NCBI GenBank assembly: GCA_013151255.1
Contig: JAADIQ010000098.1
Coordinates: forward strand, 16,626-80,625
Length of the DNA stretch: 64,000 bases
Reading direction: 5' to 3'
Origin: Alphaproteobacteria bacterium
GTDB lineage: Bacteria > Pseudomonadota > Alphaproteobacteria > Caulobacterales > Parvularculaceae
In this document: positions 24,640 through 32,584 of the stretch, one piece after another
Position numbering within the stretch: the first letter of the stretch is position 1
Layout: each line of letters starts with the position of its first letter
Notes under the pieces: generated by a model
Told to the model about the DNA's origin: nothing
What the model saw: the letters and a program-made list of their open reading frames with translations, nothing else
Databases searched by the model: none
Program-made: the position numbers and the translations under genes

Positions 24640-25731
24640 ATGCCCCAGCGGCCGGAAAACCAACGCTTGTTGTCCATCGACGCGCTACGTGGTTTCGATA
24701 TGTTCTGGATTATCGGCGGCGATTTTCTGGCGCATGCGCTTGCCGACGCCACAGCTTTTCCCGCTTTCTTGTGGCTGTCCGCACAAATGCGCCATGCCGA
24801 TTGGATCGGCGTCAATTTATACGATCTGGTATTTCCGCTATTTATGTTTTTGTCGGGCGCGTCTGCGGCAATCGTCCTATCGCGCAAGGATAATTCAAAA
24901 GCTCCCAGTACTTATATATCCGGCGCGGCAAAACGAGCGCTGATCCTGATCCTTTTGGGAATAGCGTATAATTGGGGGTGGGATATAACCGCTGAACGTT
25001 TTCGTATTCCCAGCGTGCTTGGTCTTATCGGCGTTGCATATCTCATCGCCATGATAATCCTTGTCACAATCAAATCCTGGCCGCGGCGCGCAATGATGCT
25101 TGTAGCAATCTGGGTTTTTGTCGCATTGCTTCAACTCGCTACGCCAGTACCCGGTTTTGGCGCCGGCGACCTCACCGCTGCGGGCTCCATCAATGGATGG
25201 ATAGACCGAACTTTTTTGCCGGGCCGGCTCTATGGCGGCGCTTATGATCCCGAAGGGCTGCTCGGCATGATTTCAGGCGCGAGCATTACATTGGCCGGCG
25301 CCTTTGCAGGGGCGCTGCTGGTAAAACCAAACAAGACTTATTTAAAAAAGACCGCCATCCTTGCCGGGACGGGCATCGTTCTCATCCTATCGGGTTTAGC
25401 TTTGGCGCCATACTATCCACCGATCAAGAAACTATGGACGGTGACGTTTGACCTCATTGCCATCGGCGCCTGTAACATATTCCTGGCGCTTTTCATTATA
25501 CTGATCGAGCAGCTTCGCTTACGGCGGTGGGCAACATTCTTTGCGGTCATTGGGGCCAACTCCATCGCCATCTATATGGTTGCGCGCTTTTTTGCCTATC
25601 CGGTGCTTATTCCGCTTTCGACTTTTGACGGATCAATCGGGTTGAGGATTTTAGGCATTATCGCCATTCTCGCGGTCGAGTGGGGCTTGCTTTTCGCCCT
25701 CTACCGCAAGCGGATTTTCGTGAAAGTTTGA
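24640..25731 (+). CDS. NagX-like acyltransferase-family membrane protein
   Basis: 363 residues with about 9-10 transmembrane helices. The N-terminal signature LLSIDALRGFDMFWIIGGD is that of the DUF5009/heparan-alpha-glucosaminide N-acetyltransferase-like family, and VFPLFMFLSGASAAI follows. Relatives called NagX sit in GlcNAc and chitin utilisation loci of other proteobacteria; their activity is not settled, but transmembrane acetylation or transport of amino sugars has been proposed. Three bases after nagA and the last gene before a 239-bp gap. A role in keeping or passing amino sugars at the inner membrane is inference. Confidence 0.85.
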   Translation: MPQRPENQRLLSIDALRGFDMFWIIGGDFLAHALADATAFPAFLWLSAQMRHADWIGVNLYDLVFPLFMFLSGASAAIVLSRKDNSKAPSTYISGAAKRALILILLGIAYNWGWDITAERFRIPSVLGLIGVAYLIAMIILVTIKSWPRRAMMLVAIWVFVALLQLATPVPGFGAGDLTAAGSINGWIDRTFLPGRLYGGAYDPEGLLGMISGASITLAGAFAGALLVKPNKTYLKKTAILAGTGIVLILSGLALAPYYPPIKKLWTVTFDLIAIGACNIFLALFIILIEQLRLRRWATFFAVIGANSIAIYMVARFFAYPVLIPLSTFDGSIGLRILGIIAILAVEWGLLFALYRKRIFVKV

Positions 25732-25838
25732 GCAGGTAAAGAGTTTGCGGCCTTGCGCGAGCCCCCCGTCAGCGCAGCCGTTTGCCTGCCGGGCCCAATA
25801 ATCCGCCTGATTTTCCGGCGTTTACCATAATCACTGGC

Positions 25839-25867
25839 TTTACAAAGGTATAGCACCAATTTAATAC
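25839..25867 (+). promoter_or_regulatory. Putative promoter with internal GGTATAGCACCAAT operator, upstream of murQ
   Basis: TTTACA (25839-25844) and TAATAC (25862-25867) are 17 bp apart, a fair sigma70 layout. The spacer is filled by GGTATAGCACCAAT, which has GGT...ACC symmetry and the same ACCAAT half as the site at 19908. A HutC-type repressor here would block polymerase directly. It would drive murQ, the GntR gene and possibly dld. Confidence 0.4.
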
Positions 25868-25970
25868 ATATTATGGGCCGCGTTGGCGACTTTACTATAG
25901 GTTTTCTGAGGCGGCCGTTTGCGTGGAGCCAAATTAGCCTGTGGCGAAACACAGGGACATGGGGGCGTGG

Positions 25971-26852
25971 ATGCCAACTGAGCACCTGAATGAACGATTC
26001 GTTGAGATCGACAGCTGGTCTACTGCGGAAGCCGTTGAGGCCATGCTGGAAGGACAATTGAGCGCTGTTGCGGCGGTAAAGCCGATTACGCCGCTGATTG
26101 CCAAGGCGAGCGAGCATGCATCGGCGAGGTTGGCGCGCGGCGGACGGTTGGTTTATGTCGGCGCCGGTACATCGGGGCGAATTGCCGCTCAGGACGGCGT
26201 TGAATTGACGCCCACCTTTGGCTGGCCAAAAGACAGAATCAAATTTGTCATTGCTGGAGGGCTGGAGGCATTAGCCGCAAGCGCTGAGGCCGCAGAAGAC
26301 GACGGCGGCGCATCTGCTGAAGCGCTTTCTTCTTTAAACTTGAACGCCGAGGATGTTGTTATCGGCGTTGCGGCCAGCGGCGAAACCCGGTTCACTGTCA
26401 GCGCGCTTGAGGCTGCGAACAAGGTTGGCGCCCTTACGATTGGTATTGCGAACAACGAAAACACGCCCCTGCTTCAAGTGGCGGAATTCGGGCTTTGCGC
26501 GGAAACAGGAAGCGAGCTTGTCGCCGGGTCAACACGGATGAAAGCCGGGACTGCACAGAAAGTAATCCTCAACCTGTTTTCGACGGCGACAATGATCCGT
26601 TGCGGGAGGGTCTATAAGGGCTTGATGGTGAATATGCTGATTTCCAATTCAAAACTGAAACGGCGCGCAACTGAAATCGTGCAGCAGCTCACAAATACTG
26701 ATGTTGAAACCGCAACAAAAGCGATTGAAGCCGGGCAGGGGGATTTAAAGTCTGCAATTTTAATCGGCCTGGGCTATGGTCGCGAAGAAGCCGCCTCCCG
26801 GCTCCAATCCAGTAACGGCAACCTGCGGGCCGCCATTGAGAACAACAGCTAA
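25971..26852 (+). CDS. murQ: N-acetylmuramic acid 6-phosphate etherase
   Basis: Cleaves the lactyl ether of MurNAc-6-P to give GlcNAc-6-P and D-lactate. 293 residues from ATG 25971 (MPTEHLNERF), chosen because MurQ proteins start with a T-E-x-x-N segment and GGGGG lies 6 bases before; GTG 25941 and ATG 25959 are alternatives. Seen: VYVGAGTSGRIAAQDGVEL with its catalytic-type glutamate, SAEAAEDDGGAS with a second, VIGVAASGETRF, the GSELVAGSTRMKAGTAQK loop and NMLISNSKLKRR. Followed 11 bp later by the GntR regulator. Its two products are used by NagA (same cluster) and by the D-lactate dehydrogenase at 27669. Confidence 0.95.
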   Translation: MPTEHLNERFVEIDSWSTAEAVEAMLEGQLSAVAAVKPITPLIAKASEHASARLARGGRLVYVGAGTSGRIAAQDGVELTPTFGWPKDRIKFVIAGGLEALAASAEAAEDDGGASAEALSSLNLNAEDVVIGVAASGETRFTVSALEAANKVGALTIGIANNENTPLLQVAEFGLCAETGSELVAGSTRMKAGTAQKVILNLFSTATMIRCGRVYKGLMVNMLISNSKLKRRATEIVQQLTNTDVETATKAIEAGQGDLKSAILIGLGYGREEAASRLQSSNGNLRAAIENNS

Positions 26853-26863
26853 GGAATTTCTCC

Positions 26864-27583
26864 ATGGAGGATCTAAGCCCTAGCAAAGCCAGCAACACGC
26901 CGCTCTATCTACAAATTGCCAGCAACCTACGCAATCGGATCAACACTGGCGGCGTTGGCACGGGCGAAGCACTGCCGTCGGAGCGCGACCTGAGCGAGCT
27001 GACGGGCGCCTCGCGGGTCACCATTCGCAAAGCGATAGACACGTTAATCGCGGAGGGGTTGCTGTTTCGCAAGCAAGGCTCCGGCACTTTCGTATTGCCT
27101 CGGATCGAGGCGCCAGGCTCTTACTTAAGCGGATTTAGCGACGACGCGCGCGCCCGCGGAGATGAACCGCGCGCCCTATGGATTGTCAAAGCCTACGCCC
27201 CTCCAACCAGTGACGAGGCATCGCATCTGAATGTGTCCGCTAGTGCAGAAGTTGCACGATTAGGCCGTGTACGGCTTTCCGGCGGCGAGCCGTTGGCGAT
27301 TGAGCATGCGGTGGTTCCGAAGCACCTGCTGCCGCCTTTGGATGATATCGGCGATTCTTTGTATGATGCTTTAGAAAGCATGGGCAACCGCCCCGTTACA
27401 GGCAAACAAAAAATTAGGGCGTCCCTCGCCACCCCGACTGAGGCCGGCTTGCTGATGATAAAGGAGAACAGCGAAATTCTCCGTATCGAGCGGATAACAA
27501 AACTGGCCGATGGAACCGTTGTTGAGTTCACACGATCTGCTTATCGTGGCGACCGATACGATTTTGTTTCAGACCTTCAATAA
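26864..27583 (+). CDS. GntR/HutC-family regulator with UTRA domain, NagR/DasR-like
   Basis: 239 residues. Winged helix at about 10-75 (TPLYLQIASNLRNRI, GEALPSERDLSELTGASRVTIRKAI), then a UTRA ligand domain at about 95-235 (SYLSGFSDDARARGDEP; EVARLGRVRLSGGEPLAIEHA; the closing FTRSAYRGDRYDF). UTRA regulators of amino-sugar loci, such as DasR and YvoA/NagR, respond to GlcNAc-6-P or glucosamine-6-P, which this operon makes. AAGGA precedes ATG 26864, 11 bp after murQ. Probable repressor of the whole locus through ACCAAT half-sites at 19908, 20074 and 25855. Confidence 0.9.
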   Translation: MEDLSPSKASNTPLYLQIASNLRNRINTGGVGTGEALPSERDLSELTGASRVTIRKAIDTLIAEGLLFRKQGSGTFVLPRIEAPGSYLSGFSDDARARGDEPRALWIVKAYAPPTSDEASHLNVSASAEVARLGRVRLSGGEPLAIEHAVVPKHLLPPLDDIGDSLYDALESMGNRPVTGKQKIRASLATPTEAGLLMIKENSEILRIERITKLADGTVVEFTRSAYRGDRYDFVSDLQ

Positions 27584-27668
27584 GAAAGCCCCCGCGGGGA
27601 GAATTGCCTTTGCGTTGAATACGCAACTGGATTGTTGAGCAAAAATTTAAAAACACCTGTTATAGATT

Positions 27669-29357
27669 ATGCCGAACCAAGAGCTTCTGGCGACACTTCA
27701 AACAATTGTTGGGCGCCGGTATGTTTTGACCGACCCCAAAAAGACTGCGCCATTTCGACATGGGTATCGGTCAGGCTCGGGCAAGGCCCTGGCGGTCGTC
27801 AGACCCGGCTGCCTCGTCGAGCAATGGCGCGCACTTCAAGCTTGTGTCGCGGCCGACAAAATAATCATTATGCAAGCTGCCAATACGGGCCTCACCGAAG
27901 GGTCAACGCCGACGATAGGCTATGATCGCGATGTCGTAATTTTCAATACACGGCGGATGAAGACAATTCAGGTTTTGCCCGACGCCCGTCAAATCATTGC
28001 ATTTCCCGGAGCGACGCTGTTTGATCTTGAAGGCCTTTTGCAGAAATGTAACCGCGAGCCACACTCCGTCATCGGCTCTTCATGTATTGGCGCTTCGGTT
28101 GTGGGCGGCGTATGCAACAATTCCGGCGGCGCATTGGTCGCGCGCGGCCCCGCCTACACGCAATTATGTCTTTATGCAGAAGTCAAAGCAGATAGACGGC
28201 TCACCCTCGTCAACGAATTGGGCATTGAGCTTGGGCAGGACCCGGAAGAGATGCTCGCGCGGCTCGAACGGAAAGAATATTCGCCTTCAGACATAAGCGG
28301 CAACACGCTGAAAGGCTCTGACAATGACTACGCGTCCTGGGTGCGAAATATCGATAGCCCAACCCCAGCACGCTTTAACGCCGATCCGCGCCGCCTTCAT
28401 GGCGCCAGCGGTTGTGCAGGAAAGCTAGCTGTTTTCGCCGTACGATTGGACACATTTCCTAAACACGAATTAGAAAAAACCTATTATATCGGAACCAACG
28501 ATCCCGCCGCGCTGACAAAGCTACGGCGCGACATACTCGGCAAATTCACAAATTTACCTGTATCGGCTGAGTACATGCATCGGGACATGTTCAATATTTC
28601 GGAGCAATATGGGCGCGACACAGTTTGGTTGATTTTGTTACTTGGTACAAAATTTTTGCCGACATTTTTCGCCGCAAAAGCATCGATTGACGGGTGGCTT
28701 GCCGGAAGGAAGTTTTTTTCTCGCCAGCTCACGGATAGGGTGCTGCAAACAATAGCGAGAATTCTTCCCAACCCGCTCCCAAAAAGCATTAGGTCCTGGC
28801 GCGATCTATATGAGCACCACCTCATTTTAAAAATGAACGATCAAGGCGTTAGCGAAGCAACGGAATACTTAAGTTCCTCCTGTAAAAAATACGATTTTGG
28901 GTATTTTGAATGCTCCCCAAACGAAGCAAAGCTAGCTTTTCTGAATCGGTTTGCAGCGGCAGGCGCTGCTGTGCGGTTTGACGCCGTGCATAAAGGCGAT
29001 GTTGAGGGTATTTTGGCGTTAGACATCGCCCTGCGTCGTGATGATAGCCAATGGTATGAAACTCTCCCTGAAGATATTGAGGCGGAGCTGTTGCACAAAT
29101 TATATTATGGGCATTTTCTCTGTCATGTTCTGCATCAAGATTATATAATCAAAAAAGGCGCCAATATTGACGCTATAAAACATCGCATGCTGGAGATTTT
29201 GGATCGGCGCGGCGCTAAATATCCCGCCGAACATAATGTCGGGCACTTGTATCAAGCAGGCGCCGTGCTTGCAGCGCACTACAAAACCATAGACCCAACC
29301 AACACATTTAACGCGGGCGTTGGGAAAATGGAGAAAACAAAAAACTATTCAAAATAA
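27669..29357 (+). CDS. dld: Quinone-dependent D-lactate dehydrogenase
   Basis: 562 residues, close to E. coli Dld (about 571). FAD-linked oxidation of D-lactate to pyruvate, passing electrons to quinone at the inner membrane. Seen: an FAD-binding domain with IIMQAANTGLTEGSTP near 65-80 and GSSCIGASVVGGVCNNSGG near 133-151; a membrane-binding cap domain in the middle (GTKFLPTFFAAKASIDGWL region near 328); AEHNVGHLYQAGAVLAAHY near 522 and the closing PTNTFNAGVGKMEK. It lies 85 bp after the regulator and 0.8 kb after murQ, which makes D-lactate, giving it a clear local job. Possibly transcribed from the murQ promoter. Confidence 0.93.
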   Translation: MPNQELLATLQTIVGRRYVLTDPKKTAPFRHGYRSGSGKALAVVRPGCLVEQWRALQACVAADKIIIMQAANTGLTEGSTPTIGYDRDVVIFNTRRMKTIQVLPDARQIIAFPGATLFDLEGLLQKCNREPHSVIGSSCIGASVVGGVCNNSGGALVARGPAYTQLCLYAEVKADRRLTLVNELGIELGQDPEEMLARLERKEYSPSDISGNTLKGSDNDYASWVRNIDSPTPARFNADPRRLHGASGCAGKLAVFAVRLDTFPKHELEKTYYIGTNDPAALTKLRRDILGKFTNLPVSAEYMHRDMFNISEQYGRDTVWLILLLGTKFLPTFFAAKASIDGWLAGRKFFSRQLTDRVLQTIARILPNPLPKSIRSWRDLYEHHLILKMNDQGVSEATEYLSSSCKKYDFGYFECSPNEAKLAFLNRFAAAGAAVRFDAVHKGDVEGILALDIALRRDDSQWYETLPEDIEAELLHKLYYGHFLCHVLHQDYIIKKGANIDAIKHRMLEILDRRGAKYPAEHNVGHLYQAGAVLAAHYKTIDPTNTFNAGVGKMEKTKNYSK

Positions 29358-29369
29358 CAGCAATAAATC

Positions 29370-30239
29370 TCACTTGAGCTTAACAACGACGCATGTTGCA
29401 TCGTCAGATTTCTTTACCCGTATATACTTCCTGCATTCCGGGTCCGCATTCTCTGCACCGCGAACATCATCCGCCACATAAAGAAGGGGATTTTTTTGGA
29501 CGCGCTCAAACAAGTCCGTGTAATTGCCGAGCTCAAAGGTTTCTGTATATCGCAAAAACCCATCACTCATGAGTGCAAGACTGTCGCCGGCATTTAAAGG
29601 CGCGCGTTGAATGTTCAAATCGTCTACGTTTATCTCTGTCAGACTGAGAATTCGATAGCCGTCAGGCTGATTCATCTTTTGTCGGTTTTCTTTCATGAAC
29701 GGCGTCAGCTTGGAAACAAGTTCCGCATGCGACAAGTCCGGATTATATTTTCGTATCTCGCGAAGCGCTATCTGTGTTCTGTTTTCAAACGGTTCAAGCG
29801 AGTCATCATAAAATATACGCGTGTCTCCGGTTTCATCAGTAAACAACGCTTTGCAATCGCCCAGTGAGGCGATTTCTATTGCTCCCCCAAGCATTCTGAC
29901 CATCACAAAGGCGGCTGAAGGCGCCAATGTTGAGCTACGATCAGAATTAGCGGACCCTTCCAAATATTTATTTCTGGTCGATGCAATGGCTCGGTTCATG
30001 ATGTCAAGCGTTGGCGCTTCGGGCGTCGTCAGTAGCTCAAAATCCAAAAAACGGCTGAACGTGCGAACGAACCAATACGCATCGCTTGGGTAGGGCAGCT
30101 TTTCATCGGAAACGCCTGTCGCTCCATCAAGAACCCATGCCGCTTTTTGCGTCCATCCAAAAAAATCTTCGTTCACAACGCCGTCGCCAGCGAGCGAACA
30201 ACCGGCTGATAAATCGAAACCTAACAACGCGTTTTCCAT
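29370..30239 (-). CDS. PP2C-like (PPM) protein serine/threonine phosphatase
   Basis: 289 residues from ATG 30239 (MENALLGFDLS); the frame is open to 30353 and M at 30302 or 30293 are possible starts. Metal-site motifs of the PPM fold are present: NEDFFGW near 24, AWVLDGATGV near 33-42, a middle ASLGDCKALFT, LALMSDGFLRY near 235 and KSDDATCVVVKLK at the C-terminus. These hold the aspartates that bind two Mn/Mg ions, so it should be active on phosphoserine or phosphothreonine. No kinase or anti-sigma partner lies next to it. Convergent with dld, only 12 bp apart. Confidence 0.75.
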   Translation of the reverse strand: MENALLGFDLSAGCSLAGDGVVNEDFFGWTQKAAWVLDGATGVSDEKLPYPSDAYWFVRTFSRFLDFELLTTPEAPTLDIMNRAIASTRNKYLEGSANSDRSSTLAPSAAFVMVRMLGGAIEIASLGDCKALFTDETGDTRIFYDDSLEPFENRTQIALREIRKYNPDLSHAELVSKLTPFMKENRQKMNQPDGYRILSLTEINVDDLNIQRAPLNAGDSLALMSDGFLRYTETFELGNYTDLFERVQKNPLLYVADDVRGAENADPECRKYIRVKKSDDATCVVVKLK

Positions 30240-30703
30240 TGAAGCATCTGTCCTATTTTCTCGAAGCAAACCATGCGCAGCGCCGATTATCATCGATAGC
30301 ATTTTGATCGCACGCCTCTCAACTAAAATCGCCAGTTCGCGCGCGATTGGCATTGTCTATGAGACGTCTATCGCCCGACTTGCCGTAAGATAGGTATTGC
30401 AGAGCCAGCCTATTGCTAATGGAGGAAGCTGTTTGCTGCGATTGGCCGCTTCGTTTTGGGTTGAACTTACCGACGACATCAGTTGTGCGAGGTTTGTTCG
30501 GTAAAGAAACTGGGCGCCAAAAGTACTGATAATTGGGGGGTATGGGGCAATCCTGGCGAAACAGCTCGGGTCTTTCTTTAAGCGGTAGCGACTGGCTAGA
30601 AGTTCACCCCAGAGCAAAGCTGGTAGAGCGGTTGGCTTTCGCGAAGCAGGTGATTGAATTTGCAACCCGGTCCACCAAGGACCATAACCAGAACAGGGCG
30701 AGC
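30240..30703. other. Gap with decayed sequence between phosphatase and broken esterase
   Basis: About 460 bp with no convincing gene. A 120-residue open frame on the minus strand (30357-30719) has no recognisable domain and continues the degraded 3' end of the esterase. This looks like remnant DNA. Confidence 0.4.
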
Positions 30704-31636
30704 CTATAAACGCGGGCAATCACAGGGCAACGTCAGGACAGGCAACTTTTGCGAGTTTGATAGAGCTGATACATGGATTACACGGTTACTCCAGCTGTGC
30801 GGATTTTTCATGAAGCCCTTCTTGTTGTGGTTGCAGAGCAAGAGAAGGCGAAAACAGCCGGCGGCGATGATGACGGTGGGCGGTAGCTTGTCGATGTTGT
30901 TGGCTAATATTGGCGACAGGTTAGGATTTTCACGTAAAGATGCGCCGTTTAAATACCAGTCCACTGTCGCATCGATGCCAGCGCATGAAAGATAATAGGC
31001 GCCGTCTCCAAATTTGATGCGCGAGGCATAAGCTGAATGCGGCTGGCTGATATCAAGTATCGGATAGAGGAGGAATTGTGCAGCGAGCTTTATCCGGCCC
31101 GCCACATGAACCCTATGGGCGACCGCCGCGGTAAGATTGCCGCCGGCGCTATCGCCCATGACGGCAAGGTGCTCTGGATCTGCGCCAATTGAGTTTGCGT
31201 ATAGCGCCGCCCACTCTACGGCGGCTATGCAGTCGTTGAGACCGGCAGGAAACTTGTGCTCCGGCGCGAGACGGTAATCGATACTGAGAAAGATGGCGTC
31301 AGAGCGAGTGCATAGGGCCCGCATCAACTCGTCATAGCAGTCCAGGTCGCCCAGCGACCATCCGCCGCCATGAAAAAAAACTATCAACGGCGCCGGCCCC
31401 TTGCGTGGCGCGTTCGGCCGGTAAAGCCGCGCCGGAATTTCGCCTGCTTCGCGGGGAATACAAACTTCTGTCACAACGCAATTGGTTTTTTCTGCACCAG
31501 AGAATTCGGCGAAAACGGCAGCCACGCCGTCGCGTGCATCGGCAACATCAAACGCCTGCTTCGTGGCGCCAGCTCCTTGCACATCGGGTACCAATTTTTG
31601 TAAAAGGACGGCGGTCTGCCGGTCGAGCATTCTCAA
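30704..31636 (-). pseudogene. Alpha/beta hydrolase fold-3 (HSL-type) esterase, 3' end frameshifted
   Basis: The first 270 or so residues are a good hormone-sensitive-lipase-like esterase: oxyanion motif FFHGGGWSLGD near 90, YDELMRALC, SIDYRLAPEHKFPAGLND near 118-135 and the nucleophile elbow VMGDSAGGN near 156-164. After PPTVIIAAGC the protein stops resembling the family: GFMK is read on, then the expected continuation (IRTAGVTV) appears in a different frame near 30790-30810 and hits a stop. The catalytic Asp/His region (DxxRDEG... GMIHGF) is not present. So the gene is probably dead. It lies beside a decayed TonB receptor, which supports local gene loss. Confidence 0.8.
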
Positions 31637-31700
31637 CCTCGCAATATATGAGTTGCTACTATTTGTGCGCTGACCACGCCTTCTAATTTCGCGAGCAACC

Positions 31701-32575
31701 TTAGTACCGGAAGATCACTCGGAAATCATAGATGCGCGGAGCCGTATAAAATCCCAGTTCTACGCCTGGAAACTCAGACAGATTAAATCCTTGAACGCGG
31801 ATTGCTTGGTTAGTAGCGTTGCGGACGCCGCCTCGCCACTCCCATCGTCCGCCCGCCGTCTTGAGCGATACAAAAGCATTTAGGAGAACATACCTATCCT
31901 GAGCAAGAATGGGAGACGCTGTAATTTCGTTGAAGGACATGCCGCGATAGGATGCATCCACATGAGCCGTTGCAACCAATCCCGGCGTTACTTGTGTTTC
32001 ATAGGTCGCGCCAAGATGGGCGTTCCATTTTGGCGAATTGACTAACCCCCTGTCGCTAACATCGGTAACAACGCCGCCAACCAATGTTTCAAACTCATCA
32101 TACTCGGCGTCGAGATATCCCACCGAGCCATTCAATGTCAGTGAATCAACAGGTTGTGCAACTATTTCAAGCTCAACACCTTGCGCATGCGCGGCTGCGG
32201 CATTGGTGAAACGACTTACAAACACACCCGAGATAGGGTCGGCGCCGAATGATGTTACCTGAATATCAGTGTAGTCATTATAAAAATAGACTGCATTGAA
32301 GATCAGCCGTCCATCATACCAGCTTGATTTCATACCGCCTTCATAGCTCCAGACGAATTCCGGCTAACCTTGCCCTCTACGGTTAATAGAAAATCGACAT
32401 TGTCAGAAGGCGTATAGAGCAGTGAGCCGCGCCCGGAAAACGAATCTACATCGCCATCGTTGCTCCCTGTGAACGTGTTTGTGTTGTAACCGTCGCGGCG
32501 CGTATAGGAAATATAGTAACGGCTTCCTTGATCAGAAGGAAGCGCGGCGACAAGAAAGAGCCACTAGGCCGCGGC
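31701..32575 (-). pseudogene. TonB-dependent receptor remnant
   Basis: An open frame at 31701-32333 holds 210 residues of the C-terminal barrel (MKSSWYDGRLIFNAVYFYN, then NLSEFPGVELGFYTAPRIYD and closing FRVIFRY). Upstream, in other frames, more barrel can be read: SRYYISYTRRDGYNTN and SFSGRGSLLYTPSDNVDF, then a break, then PEFVWSYEGG joined to the frame above. An in-frame TAG near 32350, a missing stretch inside the barrel and total loss of signal peptide and plug show a deleted gene. Its 5' side now abuts the stop of the MFS gene. Confidence 0.85.
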
Positions 32576-32584
32576 AGGTTATGC

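Noticed and set aside
30611..30677. tRNA-like stretch with a D-arm (GCTGGTAGAGCGG) and an ACCA end
   Set aside because: No 5-bp anticodon stem with a 7-base loop can be formed and the T-arm lacks GGTTC; it sits in decayed sequence.
30357..30719. 120-residue minus-strand open frame after the esterase
   Set aside because: No ribosome site or recognisable domain; it overlaps the decayed esterase end.
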